From the NCBI GenBank assembly GCA_019359125.1, contig JAHHHY010000005.1, forward strand, positions 1 to 64,000: DNA of 64,000 bases. Direction: 5' to 3'. The DNA is from Pleurocapsa minor GSE-CHR-MK 17-07R. Its GTDB lineage: Bacteria > Chloroflexota > Anaerolineae > Aggregatilineales > Phototrophicaceae. Both the position numbers and the translations under genes were made by a program. The notes beneath the pieces are model-generated. The model made no database searches. It was not told where the DNA came from and saw nothing but the letters and a program-made list of their open reading frames with translations. Within the stretch, counting starts at the first letter, position 1. The number at the start of each line of letters is the position of its first letter. Shown here one piece after another: positions 1-7,923 of the stretch.

Positions 1-160
1 CACTGGTCACACGGCCGGTTTCCCCGCTTCCCGGATTGCCGCTGATGGGTCCCCCGGAACTGCCGGAGTCCACGCTGACATCAGGCATGGGGGCAAAATT
101 ACATGCGGCTGTCGCCAGCACAAAGATTAAGAGGAACGTGAATAGCGTGTGTCGCTTCAT
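1..160 (-). CDS. Putative lipoprotein, N-terminal part only
   Basis: The first 53 codons of a gene that runs off the left edge of the window. The start ATG is at 160-158. The product begins with a basic MKRH, then a hydrophobic stretch, then a lipobox-like LATAAC, so the cysteine at residue 20 is the expected lipidation and type II signal peptidase site. After it comes a Gly/Ser/Pro-rich linker, as in surface-anchored lipoproteins. The function cannot be named because the mature domain lies outside the window. It is divergent from the TetR gene. No strong ribosome-binding site is visible. Confidence 0.6.
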   Translation of the reverse strand, partial: MKRHTLFTFLLIFVLATAACNFAPMPDVSVDSGSSGGPISGNPGSGETGRVTS

Positions 161-183
161 ATTTGCCCACGGCAGGAGTCTGC

Positions 184-189
184 TATAAT
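184..189 (+). promoter_or_regulatory. Extended -10 element of the tetR promoter
   Basis: A perfect TATAAT preceded by TGC (TGnTATAAT) lies 39 bases before the ATG at 229. No good -35 hexamer is present, which fits an extended -10 promoter. The predicted leader is about 33 nt. Confidence 0.5.
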
Positions 190-228
190 GCAAAAGTATG
201 CCTAGTTTACCATGCCCCTCAGTGAACC

Positions 229-825
229 ATGAATGACTTTGTGATTTTTCAGGATGCACGCCCCACCCGCAGCGACGCGGTCAAAAACCGTGAGCAGATC
301 CTGCGCACCGCCCAGGAGCTGATCCATGAGCGCGGCGTCGAATCGGTCACTATGTCTGCCGTGGCCGAGGCCGCCGGCGTGGGCAAAGGCACCCTGTATC
401 GCCATTTCCCAGGCAAGCCGCAGCTGCTGGAAGAACTGATCGACGCCGACCAGCGCGACCTGCAAAACCGCACGCTGTATTATCTGCGCACCCACCCCGG
501 CACGCCGATGGAGAACCTGCACTGGTTTGTGACTGAGGTGATCGCCTTTGTCGAGCGCAACATGGGCCTGCTGAGCACGATCACCGTCATTCAGACCGAC
601 GCCGGCGTCGATCATCCGGCGCATTACTGGTGGCGACAGACGATTCGCGGGCTGCTGACGCAGGCCGGTATCGCGCAGCACCTCGACATCGAGTATGTCA
701 CCGACCTGATCTACGTCATGCTGGATCCACGGGTGATGACCTATATGGGGCGCACGCGTGGCTATGACATCGAGCGCCAGCGCGATGCTGTGCTGGGGGT
801 TGTCGATACCCTGCTCGCGCGTTAA
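229..825 (+). CDS. TetR/AcrR family transcriptional repressor
   Basis: This 198-residue protein has the usual TetR length. An N-terminal helix-turn-helix spans about residues 20-70, with the typical VTMSAVAEAAGVGKGTLYRH segment followed by F and a Lys/Leu-rich helix. The rest is a variable helical ligand-binding and dimerisation domain, so the effector is unknown. The gene is 140 bp upstream of yceI in the same direction. The gap between them carries two identical copies of a 12 bp palindrome round the yceI promoter, so yceI is the most likely target (inference). No such palindrome precedes tetR itself, so autoregulation would have to be indirect. Confidence 0.9.
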   Translation: MNDFVIFQDARPTRSDAVKNREQILRTAQELIHERGVESVTMSAVAEAAGVGKGTLYRHFPGKPQLLEELIDADQRDLQNRTLYYLRTHPGTPMENLHWFVTEVIAFVERNMGLLSTITVIQTDAGVDHPAHYWWRQTIRGLLTQAGIAQHLDIEYVTDLIYVMLDPRVMTYMGRTRGYDIERQRDAVLGVVDTLLAR

Positions 826-834
826 AGCATCCTT

Positions 835-854
835 AACGGACTATAGTCCATTTC
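835..854. promoter_or_regulatory. Operator copy 1, palindrome GGACTATAGTCC
   Basis: A 20-base block whose core GGACTATAGTCC (838-849) is a perfect 12 bp palindrome. It lies just upstream of the predicted yceI -35 box and is repeated exactly at 909-928. It is the probable TetR-family binding site. Confidence 0.65.
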
Positions 855-868
855 TAACACAACGTTTA

Positions 869-897
869 TGGACATCGGCAACTGCCTCTGTTATGCT
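869..897 (+). promoter_or_regulatory. yceI promoter
   Basis: The -35 box TGGACA (869-874) matches TTGACA at five of six positions. The -10 box TATGCT (892-897) follows after a 17 bp spacer. The predicted transcription start near 904 falls just before operator copy 2, so a bound repressor would sit on both sides of the promoter. Confidence 0.5.
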
Positions 898-908
898 TAG
901 GTCATCAA

Positions 909-928
909 AACGGACTATAGTCCATTTC
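909..928. promoter_or_regulatory. Operator copy 2, palindrome GGACTATAGTCC
   Basis: An exact second copy of the 20-base block at 835-854 (core 912-923), 74 bp downstream centre to centre, which is close to seven helical turns. It sits just after the predicted yceI transcription start. Confidence 0.65.
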
Positions 929-965
929 ATTTTGGCAAGCAGCCAATCAGAGGGAATTAACGAAC

Positions 966-1508
966 ATGGCCAAGTGGGTTCTCGATCCGACACATTCCGC
1001 AGTAAATTTCAGCGCCCGTCACATGATGGTCACCACCGTGCGCGGCAATTTCAAGCTGTTCAGCGCAACTATCGACTTTGACCCCGCCAACCCGCAGGCT
1101 GGCTCGGTGACTGCCGAAATCGACGCCTCCAGCATCGACACCAGCGTCGCCGACCGTGACGGCCACCTGAAGAGCCCGGACTTCCTGGACGTGGCGAACT
1201 TCCCGAAGATCACCTTCGTCAGCAAGAAGATCGACATCAAGGGCGACAAGACCGGCGTCATCACCGGCGACCTGACGATTCGCGGCACCACCCGTGAAGT
1301 GAGCCTGGACACCGAGTTCCTGGGCACCATGGTGGACCCGTTTGGCAACAACAAGGCTGCCTTCTCGGCCAGCACCAAGATCAACCGCGAAGACTTTGGC
1401 CTGGTGTGGAATGTGGCCCTGGAAGCCGGCGGCGTGCTGGTGAGCAAGGACATCAAGATCGAAATCGAAATCCAGACGGTGCCCGCCCCCGTGGAAACCG
1501 CTGTCTAG
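966..1508 (+). CDS. YceI-family lipocalin-like protein
   Basis: The 180-residue product matches the YceI family throughout. It starts WVLDPTHSAVNFSARHMM and contains the FDPANP segment, the central DGHLKSPDFLDVANFPKI region and a late DFGL motif. YceI proteins form an extended beta-barrel that binds isoprenoid-like lipids, and many are stress- or acid-induced. No signal peptide is present, so this copy is probably cytoplasmic, unlike the E. coli periplasmic form. The start is supported by CAGAGGGAA upstream. Its promoter is flanked by twin operators for the adjacent TetR protein, and a bidirectional terminator follows. The bound lipid is unknown. Confidence 0.93.
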   Translation: MAKWVLDPTHSAVNFSARHMMVTTVRGNFKLFSATIDFDPANPQAGSVTAEIDASSIDTSVADRDGHLKSPDFLDVANFPKITFVSKKIDIKGDKTGVITGDLTIRGTTREVSLDTEFLGTMVDPFGNNKAAFSASTKINREDFGLVWNVALEAGGVLVSKDIKIEIEIQTVPAPVETAV

Positions 1509-1534
1509 CGTTCAGCAGACACACAACGCAGAAC

Positions 1535-1568
1535 AAAAAGAGCCCGGCGCGATGCCAGGCTCTTTTTT
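1535..1568. terminator. Bidirectional intrinsic terminator
   Basis: AAAAAGAGCC pairs with GGCTCTTTTT around a short loop. A-tract and T-tract on the two sides let it end both yceI (plus) and the decarboxylase gene (minus). Confidence 0.85.
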
Positions 1569-1588
1569 ATGACAGCTTATTCAGCTGT

Positions 1589-2761
1589 TTACGCGACTTC
1601 CAGCTCGGACTCGTCTGCTTCCGCTTCGATGCATTCGGTGTTCAGCGCGATCACTTCGGGAATCGGGAAGCCGTTGAACGGCACCGCATATTCGTTGGTG
1701 TAGGCGCCAACATCGATGAAGGCCAGGCGGTCGTTGATACGCAGCTCGGGCAGCAGGTAATTGCGCGCCACCACGTCATTGCTGTCGCACGACGGGCCAG
1801 CGATGGTATACGCCTTCACCGGGCGCGAGGCCACATCATGGCCCAGCACATAGATCACCGGCGGGAAACCCTCGAAGGTCTCCATCAGGCCGTTGAAAAC
1901 GCCGACATCCAGATACGCCCAGTCATTCTCGCCGCGACGGGCCAGGCCGGTCACGCTGGCGACCAGACGCCCCGCCTCGCCAGACAGGCCGCGACCGGGC
2001 TCCATCACCATCATCAGGTCGGGCGTCGTGGGGATATGCTCCACCAGCGCGCGCTCAACCGCGGCGCCGATCGCGCCAATCGTCGGGATGGTGTGGTCGT
2101 GATAATGGCCAGCGGGGAAACCGCCGCCAATATCCAGGAAATAGAAGTGATGGCCGCGCGCCACAGCAGCTTTCCACGCATCGCCACAGGCAGCAATCGC
2201 CTTGACAAAGTTGGCCACGCTGAGGCACTGCGATCCCACGTGAAACGACAGGCCAATCGGATTCAGGCCCAGTTCACGGGCCATATCGCACAGTTCCAGC
2301 GCCAGATCCGCATCCACGCCAAACTTTCCGTCCAGCGGCATCACTGCACCGCTGTTATCCACTGCGAGGCGCACATACACGCCCGCGCCGGGCATATGCT
2401 GTGCCACTTTTTCCACTTCATGCGTGGAATCAACGACGACAGCGAAAACATCTGCGGCCTGCATCCGCTGCAAAAACATCGGGCTCTTGATCGGGTTGCT
2501 GCAGATGATGTGTTCACCATCGGCGCCCGCTTCAAGGGCTTTGTCCAGCTCCGGCAGCGAGGCAATTTCCAGCCCGCCACCGCGGTTGACCACCAGGCGC
2601 AGAATATCAGGGTTGGAGTTCGCCTTCACGGCGTAATACACCAGACCGCTGGGGAAATGTTCTTCAAACTGACGGTAGTTCTCGGCAATTACGGCAAAAT
2701 CGAGGACAAGGCTTGGGGTTGCAGCTTCCTGCATTACAGCGTCCGTGCGGACATCCATCAT
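1589..2761 (-). CDS. Fold-III PLP-dependent ornithine/lysine-type decarboxylase
   Basis: This 390-residue enzyme belongs to the alanine-racemase-fold decarboxylases (ODC, LDC, DAP decarboxylase). The PLP lysine is K46 in YYAVKANS, HVGSQ is at 174-178 and the PLP-phosphate loop EPGRG at 254-258. The catalytic cysteine is C325 in GPSCDSND, and GAYT at 352-355 completes the site. The short length and CDSxD box fit bacterial ornithine or lysine decarboxylases better than DAP decarboxylase, but substrate choice cannot be fixed by eye. It would make putrescine or cadaverine, in keeping with the polyamine importer at 17-23.7 kb. It is transcribed alone. Two ATG codons lie at the start (2761 and 2758). 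Confidence 0.88.
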   Translation of the reverse strand: MMDVRTDAVMQEAATPSLVLDFAVIAENYRQFEEHFPSGLVYYAVKANSNPDILRLVVNRGGGLEIASLPELDKALEAGADGEHIICSNPIKSPMFLQRMQAADVFAVVVDSTHEVEKVAQHMPGAGVYVRLAVDNSGAVMPLDGKFGVDADLALELCDMARELGLNPIGLSFHVGSQCLSVANFVKAIAACGDAWKAAVARGHHFYFLDIGGGFPAGHYHDHTIPTIGAIGAAVERALVEHIPTTPDLMMVMEPGRGLSGEAGRLVASVTGLARRGENDWAYLDVGVFNGLMETFEGFPPVIYVLGHDVASRPVKAYTIAGPSCDSNDVVARNYLLPELRINDRLAFIDVGAYTNEYAVPFNGFPIPEVIALNTECIEAEADESELEVA

Positions 2762-2815
2762 CTCGTTTTACGTGTCTCCCTTGGCAAGTGCACTATTTAT
2801 GGACAACAGTTAAGC

Positions 2816-2821
2816 AGTATA
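2816..2821 (-). promoter_or_regulatory. -10 element of the decarboxylase promoter
   Basis: TATACT on the minus strand, preceded directly by TG, 55 bases before the decarboxylase ATG. A GGGAGA sequence in between could serve as ribosome-binding site. Confidence 0.4.
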
Positions 2822-2891
2822 CAGCCTTTTTTTTCGCACGTATATGAGAATCTGACTGCATTTTCCCCAATTTTCCGGGGGTGTTTTTCAC

Positions 2892-2933
2892 ACAAAACGA
2901 CCCCCTGCCGCACGATGCGCACAGGGGGTCGTC
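2892..2933 (-). terminator. Terminator of the cytochrome oxidase cluster
   Basis: CGACCCCCTG (2898-2907) pairs with CAGGGGGTCG (2922-2931). Read on the minus strand it is followed by TTTTGTGTG. It lies 25 bp after the ctaF stop codon. Confidence 0.75.
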
Positions 2934-2958
2934 AGAAAGCCAAATTGAGGGAAGAAAA

Positions 2959-3426
2959 CTAGCGGCCTGGGCCGTACCCGGTGGACGGCACCGCCAGCAG
3001 GAACATGCACGAGACCACGCCGATCAGCAGCGGCAGGATAATCGCCGCGGCGAACAGCTTGTTGTCTTCCTTCAGGTGCATGTAGTACAGCATGACCAGC
3101 ACCGCTTTCGCCAGCGACATCACCACCAGCAGCGGGGTGCGGAAGAACACCGACTCCGGCAGGATTTCGGCCAGGATCACCTCGATGATGGTCAGGATGG
3201 CCAGCGCGCCAAATACCACGACATAAATGTTGGCCGGAATCACGCGGCCAAACACGACCGTCGTATCAGGCACCGAGTGGGCCAGCATCGTGGCCGGCGA
3301 CGACGCATGCTCTGGTTCCAGGCCCTGGGTGAGCGCGTTACCTTCGGCCATCGCCGGGTCGAGATGCACACTGGCGGATGCGGCGGCTTCTTCCGCGCGC
3401 GCTTCTAGAACTTGTTCGTCTGCCAT
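2959..3426 (-). CDS. ctaF: Cytochrome c oxidase subunit IV (CtaF/CyoD-like)
   Basis: A 155-residue protein with a polar N-terminal region of about 60 residues and three hydrophobic helices, as in the prokaryotic subunit IV family of caa3 and bo3 oxidases. The last two helices carry the typical MSLAKAVLVMLYYMHLKED signature. Subunit IV aids assembly or stability of the oxidase and holds no cofactor. An upstream in-frame start at 3474 would overlap ctaE. The ATG at 3426 is preferred because TGAGG precedes it and it starts 11 bp after the ctaE stop. It is the last gene of the oxidase cluster, before a strong terminator. Confidence 0.88.
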   Translation of the reverse strand: MADEQVLEARAEEAAASASVHLDPAMAEGNALTQGLEPEHASSPATMLAHSVPDTTVVFGRVIPANIYVVVFGALAILTIIEVILAEILPESVFFRTPLLVVMSLAKAVLVMLYYMHLKEDNKLFAAAIILPLLIGVVSCMFLLAVPSTGYGPGR

Positions 3427-3437
3427 AGTCGTCAGCC

Positions 3438-4058
3438 TCAGACCAGATAAATGAGCGTGAACAGGACAATCCACACCACGTCGACGAAGTGCCAGTACAG
3501 GCCGAACACTTCCACGCCGAGGTAGTTTGTGCTGCTGTATTTGCCATTACGCGCGCGCCACATCACCCAGACAGCCCAGATGACGCCAATCAGCACGTGC
3601 ACACCGTGGAAAGCGGTCGGCGCATAAAAGCGCATGCCGAACTGCCCGCTTTGCAGCGTGATGCCTTCCGCGCCCAGCGTGTTGTATTCCACCCACTGAA
3701 GCAGCAGGAAGATGGTGCCCATCACGGCCGTCAGGCCGATCCAGCGCACCAGGCCAGACACGTTGCCACGCTGAATTTCGCGCAGGCCCATCACCATCGC
3801 CCACGAGCTGGTCAGCAGGATGAAGGTGTTCAGTGCCACCAGCAGCACGCCCGCCTTCTCGTGGACTTCCTTCACCACTTCCGGGTGATCGATGCGAAAC
3901 ACCACAAACGTGGCGATCAGCACCGTGAACAGCACCACTTCGCTGGCCAGGTACAGCCACCAGCCCAGCTTGAAATTCTCGACGCGCAGGGCTTCATGCT
4001 TGGCATGAGCATCAGCCGCGCTGTGTCCGTGCGATTTTTCCAGAGATACTTCGGTCAT
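3438..4058 (-). CDS. ctaE: Cytochrome c oxidase subunit III
   Basis: A 206-residue subunit III of the short five-helix type found in caa3 oxidases. Family landmarks are the first helix with LGWWLYLASEVVLFTVL, the FYAPTAFHGVHVLIG segment and the C-terminal YWHFVDVVWIVLFTLIYLV helix. Subunit III stabilises the CtaD core and its proton uptake. The gene is tightly packed, 6 bp after the unknown 437-residue membrane protein and 11 bp before ctaF, so translation is probably coupled. The N-terminus is His-rich (SHGHSAADAHAKH) before the first helix. Confidence 0.93.
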   Translation of the reverse strand: MTEVSLEKSHGHSAADAHAKHEALRVENFKLGWWLYLASEVVLFTVLIATFVVFRIDHPEVVKEVHEKAGVLLVALNTFILLTSSWAMVMGLREIQRGNVSGLVRWIGLTAVMGTIFLLLQWVEYNTLGAEGITLQSGQFGMRFYAPTAFHGVHVLIGVIWAVWVMWRARNGKYSSTNYLGVEVFGLYWHFVDVVWIVLFTLIYLV

Positions 4059-4064
4059 CGCTTG

Positions 4065-5378
4065 TTATCCCTTCTGGAACAGGAATTTCGGAATCCAACG
4101 CAGCAGGCGCACCATCAGGCCGGCAAAAATACCCAGCAGGCCCAGCAGCCAGTTCAGGCGATACAGCAGCGCGGTAATCAGCACCACATTGGCGATCGCC
4201 AGCACCGTCTTGGTCGGCTCGGACGGCAGGATCAGGCCGATGGCCGCGTACCAGAACACCGCGTACAACACGGCGGCCGTGGCGCAGTATTTGGCCAGCG
4301 TCTTCATGCGGCTGTCCGCGCGGAAGACCATCGCCGGGGCGGTCAGCGCAGCAACCTGGCCGATGATTTCAATCACCCCCGCGAAGAACGGGTCGATGTA
4401 CATGTTCGAAACATCGCGGAACCAGCTGGCCCCCAGGCTGATGACGACATAGGCCGCCAGCGCCGTGATGGCATACTTCAGCACCGCGTCAAACGGGCGC
4501 TCTTCCGCCGGGATAATCTCGATGAACAGCAGCACGCCCGCGCCGATGAACAGCAGCGAAAGCAGCGGCCAGATATCGGCCAGCGCGGTATTCAGGCCAA
4601 ACAGCGCCAGCGCCGGGAAGTGCACGAAGTAAATCAGCGCAGCAATCACCAGCCAGAAGGCGAAGCGCGGCGGCAGCGGGATATTGCGCGGCTGACGCGG
4701 CGCGGCAGTGGCAGCAGGCGGGGCAGCGACGAGGGCATCGCCCGCGCCAGACGTCAGCGCAGCGACAGCGGCATTGCCACTGCCCAGCGCCGGGCCAGCC
4801 GCCGCAGCTTTGGCTTCCAGCTGCGCGACCTTCAGGCCGCGGTCATAGTTGAAGACCAGCATCGCCAGGCCACCGGCAATCAGCCCCAGCGACAGCAGCA
4901 CAAACGCCACAAACAGCAGGAAAATTACAAACTGGCTGAGGTAAAGCGTCTCACCGGCGATCGTCAGCTCAAAAAAGCCAACCATCTTCGTCGACGAGTT
5001 GGGGTCACCGCTGATCGTCAGCGACGGGCCCAGCACTGCCGCGGCGAAGATCAGCAGGATCATGCCCAGCAGCAGGCCACCGATCTGCCAGACCGTGCTG
5101 GTGAGGATGTACGAAGGCTCTTTGGCCTTTTCCTGCAGTTCAGCATGAATCTTTTCAATTTCAGGGCCTTCACCGTGGGCGCTCAGCTTAAAGTTGAACG
5201 CGCCGATGCCCCAGACAAAGAACGCCGCGCTCAGGAACATGCTGAAGATGATCCCGACGCCGGAGTCCCAGATGGGATCCATCGACTGAAGTGCCCGGAT
5301 GACCGTTACAAGCAGTGAGCCGGTCAGGAATCCGAGGATTCCCATCAGTGTGGCTCTGCCAAGACCCGGTTGTGCCAT
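4065..5378 (-). CDS. Polytopic membrane protein of unknown function inside the oxidase cluster
   Basis: This 437-residue product has about ten hydrophobic segments: four in the first 185 residues and the rest after residue 240. Between them lies a soluble Ala/Pro-rich linker (about 190-240). I do not recognise a characterised family. No haem, copper or quinone motif is visible, and histidines are scarce, so a redox role is unlikely. It lies between the divergent subunit III gene and ctaE, in the same direction and 6 bp from ctaE, so a role in assembling or stabilising the oxidase is the simplest inference. It starts ATG at 5378, with a purine-rich GGGAGG on the minus strand just upstream. Confidence 0.8.
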   Translation of the reverse strand: MAQPGLGRATLMGILGFLTGSLLVTVIRALQSMDPIWDSGVGIIFSMFLSAAFFVWGIGAFNFKLSAHGEGPEIEKIHAELQEKAKEPSYILTSTVWQIGGLLLGMILLIFAAAVLGPSLTISGDPNSSTKMVGFFELTIAGETLYLSQFVIFLLFVAFVLLSLGLIAGGLAMLVFNYDRGLKVAQLEAKAAAAGPALGSGNAAVAALTSGAGDALVAAPPAATAAPRQPRNIPLPPRFAFWLVIAALIYFVHFPALALFGLNTALADIWPLLSLLFIGAGVLLFIEIIPAEERPFDAVLKYAITALAAYVVISLGASWFRDVSNMYIDPFFAGVIEIIGQVAALTAPAMVFRADSRMKTLAKYCATAAVLYAVFWYAAIGLILPSEPTKTVLAIANVVLITALLYRLNWLLGLLGIFAGLMVRLLRWIPKFLFQKG

Positions 5379-5447
5379 AAGACCTCCCTACAGTAACGGC
5401 ACAGGATTATAGCGCACAATCAGCGCCACAATCAGGCCGAAACGACG

Positions 5448-6035
5448 CTAAAACACGTACAGCACCGCATAGAACAGCACCCATGCGATGACGACGAAAT
5501 ACCACAATTTTGCGCCCGCTTCCACGCCCCAGGCGTCAGACGAGCCATACGCCCCCTGCGCGGCATTGCGATAGACCTGCACCATCCACGCGCCGATCAC
5601 CAGCGCATGCAGCGCATGATAGACCACCATGACGCGGAAAATCTGGCTGTATTGCAGCAGGTCGCCATACGGATTGAAGGCCATCACGGCCAGCATCACC
5701 AGGATGAACGCGCCACCCAGCACGAGGGTGTAGCGCCAGAAGACGAAGAAGCGCGCGCGCTGATCGGCCTGAATCGCTTTCAGGCTTTGCCAGGCCGTCC
5801 ACACGCTGCCCAGCAGCGCCAGCGTCGCACCCAGCGGCACGATCACCTGAATGGCGTTCAGCGCAGGCAGCGGACCGCTGGTGCCACGAATCTGAATGGC
5901 GACCACGGCCAGGCACACAAACACCATGATCCACGAAATCTGGAACACGGTGACCAGCGTGCGTTTATTCTTGAGGGCAATCACCTCATCCCGTGTCAGC
6001 TTGCGCTCTGGCATCGGGCTGATTTGCTGTGTCAT
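5448..6035 (-). CDS. Divergent subunit III-like oxidase protein
   Basis: A 195-residue protein with five predicted helices. Its second half aligns by eye with ctaE in this window: VYHALHALVIGAWMVQVY against FHGVHVLIGVIWAVWVMW, then an AYGSSDAWGVEAGAKLWYF segment against YSSTNYLGVEVFGLYWHF, and both end in a WVLFYAVLYVF-type helix. It is therefore read as a second, diverged subunit III (inference). The ATG at 6035 is chosen over an upstream start at 6125, because the upstream extension is polar, Cys-rich and crosses a terminator hairpin. It lies 133 bp after ctaD and 69 bp before the 437-residue protein gene. Confidence 0.72.
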   Translation of the reverse strand: MTQQISPMPERKLTRDEVIALKNKRTLVTVFQISWIMVFVCLAVVAIQIRGTSGPLPALNAIQVIVPLGATLALLGSVWTAWQSLKAIQADQRARFFVFWRYTLVLGGAFILVMLAVMAFNPYGDLLQYSQIFRVMVVYHALHALVIGAWMVQVYRNAAQGAYGSSDAWGVEAGAKLWYFVVIAWVLFYAVLYVF

Positions 6036-6095
6036 ATACGTCTCGCTGAAAACCAACTTAGTGGCCGAACGATCAGGACCAGGCCCTGTGCAGCA

Positions 6096-6134
6096 TTCAT
6101 AACAAACGGACGCCCTGGTTTGCATGGGCGTCCG
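6096..6134 (-). terminator. Terminator or attenuator between ctaD and the downstream oxidase genes
   Basis: CGGACGCCC (6107-6115) pairs perfectly with GGGCGTCCG (6126-6134). On the minus strand the hairpin is followed by TTTGTTATG. It should reduce read-through from ctaCD into the accessory subunit genes. Confidence 0.65.
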
Positions 6135-6168
6135 CTCATCTCACATCACTCTCGTGGGCGTGCGCCGT

Positions 6169-7890
6169 CTAGTCGCCAGCGGGTGACGATGAAGGCTTCA
6201 ATGCCCGGGCCGGTTCTTCTTCCAGATTCGGCCACGACTTGCCCAGCTCGGCCTCCTGCGCCTCCAGATAGCGGTAAGCCGCTTCGGTGCCATAGCCATA
6301 CGGATTCTTGTACGGCACGGGATCGCCATGGAAGTTGTGCGCCGGCGGCGGCGACGAGGTCGCCCATTCCAGCGTCAGCGCGCGCCACGGGTTCGGGCCG
6401 GCCTGCTTGCGCTTGATCAGGCTGTAGACCATGTTGTAGAGCAGGATGAAGGTGCTGATGCCCAGCACGAAGCTGGCAAAGCTGACGATGCTGTTCAGCG
6501 TCTGGAATTCCGGCGCATACACGGCCACACGGCGCGGCATACCCAGCATACCCAGCAGGTGCATCGGGAAGAACGTGAAGAAGAACGACACGTACGTGAG
6601 CCAGAAGTGCCACTTGCCCATGCTCTCGTTGAGCAGGGTGCCGGTCACTTTCGGCCACCAGTGATAGATACCGGCGTAGATGGCCAGCACCGATCCGCCG
6701 TACAGCACGAAGTGGAAATGGCTGACGACGAAGTAAGTGTCGTGCACGTGCAGGTCAAACGGCACCGCCGCCAGCATGACGCCGCTGATGCCGCCGATCA
6801 CGAACATCGACAGGAAGCCGAGGCCGAACAGCATCGCGCTGTTAAAACGAATCTTGCCGCCCCAGATCGTGCCGATCCAGCTGAAAATCTTGATGCCGGT
6901 GGGCACCGCGATAATCATCGAGGTGACCATGAACGGGATACGCAGCGACGGGGTGAGGCTGGTGAACATGTGATGCGCCCACACCGTGAAGCCCACCAGA
7001 GCAATCGCCATGCTGGAGAGCGCGATGGCGCGATAGCCAAACACGTTCTTGCGGGCATGCACCGAGAGCACTTCGCTGAGCATGCCGAAGCCGGGCAGCA
7101 CCATGATATACACGGCCGGGTGGCTGTAGAACCAGAACACGTTCTGCCACAGCAGCACGTCACCGCCCTGCGCGGGATTGAAGAACGCCGTGCCGGCCAC
7201 GCGGTCCAGAATCAGCAGGGTCAGGCCGCCCGCCAGGAATGGCGTCGCCATGACGATGATGATCGAGGTCGCCAGCATCGCCCACACGAACAGCGGCATC
7301 TGGAAGTAGCCCATGCCCTCGGGACGCATGTTGCGGATGGTGACGATGAAGTTGAGCGCGCCCAGGATCGACGACGCACCCAGCAGATGGATGGCAATGG
7401 CCCACATCGTCTGGCCGTCGCCATCGCTGAACATCGTGCTCAGCGGCGGATAAGCGGTCCAGCCAGCCTGCGCCTGCCCGGCGAAGTAGCCGAGGATCAT
7501 CAGCACGCCTGCGGGCGGAATCAGCCAGAAGGCGAACGCGTTCAGCCACGGGAAGGCCATGTCTTTCGCGCCCAGCATCAGCGGCACGAGATAGTTGCCA
7601 AAACCGGCCATCATCGGGATGATCCACAGGAAGATCATGACCGTGCCGTGCATGGTGAAAAACTGGTTGTAGGCGGTGCCATCGGCAGCGACGTCCAGCG
7701 CGGGTGTCAGCAGCTCCCAGCGGATAGCCATCGCCAGAGCGCCGCCGATGATGAAGAAGAACAGCGCCGTCACGGCATACTGCACGCCGATAATTTTGTG
7801 GTCGACACTCCACTTCAGGTAGTCCCCGATGCGGAGCTTACCTTCTTCACTGACCTGTATGCCCGGCAGAGGGGCGGAAATAGTAGCCAT
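6169..7890 (-). CDS. ctaD: Cytochrome c oxidase subunit I, A2 type
   Basis: The catalytic subunit of a haem-copper oxidase, 573 residues with twelve core helices. Haem ligands are H81 and H393 (haem a) and H391 (haem a3). Copper B is bound by H257, H306 and H307, with Y261 in the His-Tyr cross-link position. D110 and N117 of the D-channel entrance are present. The motif is YSHPAVY rather than GHPEVY, so the glutamate of A1 oxidases is missing and the Tyr-Ser pair typical of A2 oxidases (Thermus or Rhodothermus caa3) takes its place. It follows ctaC by 33 bp and has AGGA upstream of its ATG. Confidence 0.97.
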   Translation of the reverse strand: MATISAPLPGIQVSEEGKLRIGDYLKWSVDHKIIGVQYAVTALFFFIIGGALAMAIRWELLTPALDVAADGTAYNQFFTMHGTVMIFLWIIPMMAGFGNYLVPLMLGAKDMAFPWLNAFAFWLIPPAGVLMILGYFAGQAQAGWTAYPPLSTMFSDGDGQTMWAIAIHLLGASSILGALNFIVTIRNMRPEGMGYFQMPLFVWAMLATSIIIVMATPFLAGGLTLLILDRVAGTAFFNPAQGGDVLLWQNVFWFYSHPAVYIMVLPGFGMLSEVLSVHARKNVFGYRAIALSSMAIALVGFTVWAHHMFTSLTPSLRIPFMVTSMIIAVPTGIKIFSWIGTIWGGKIRFNSAMLFGLGFLSMFVIGGISGVMLAAVPFDLHVHDTYFVVSHFHFVLYGGSVLAIYAGIYHWWPKVTGTLLNESMGKWHFWLTYVSFFFTFFPMHLLGMLGMPRRVAVYAPEFQTLNSIVSFASFVLGISTFILLYNMVYSLIKRKQAGPNPWRALTLEWATSSPPPAHNFHGDPVPYKNPYGYGTEAAYRYLEAQEAELGKSWPNLEEEPARALKPSSSPAGD

Positions 7891-7923
7891 AAGGATCCTC
7901 TGTTGTGCTTCGTTTGCCGTGCG

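Noticed and set aside
1406-2962. A 518-codon plus-strand open frame across the decarboxylase
   Set aside because: Antisense to a decarboxylase with all catalytic residues, and it crosses a bidirectional terminator.
3489-5318. A 609-codon open frame on the plus strand opposite ctaE and the unknown membrane protein
   Set aside because: Same type of artefact: low-complexity, charged product, antisense to well-formed membrane proteins.
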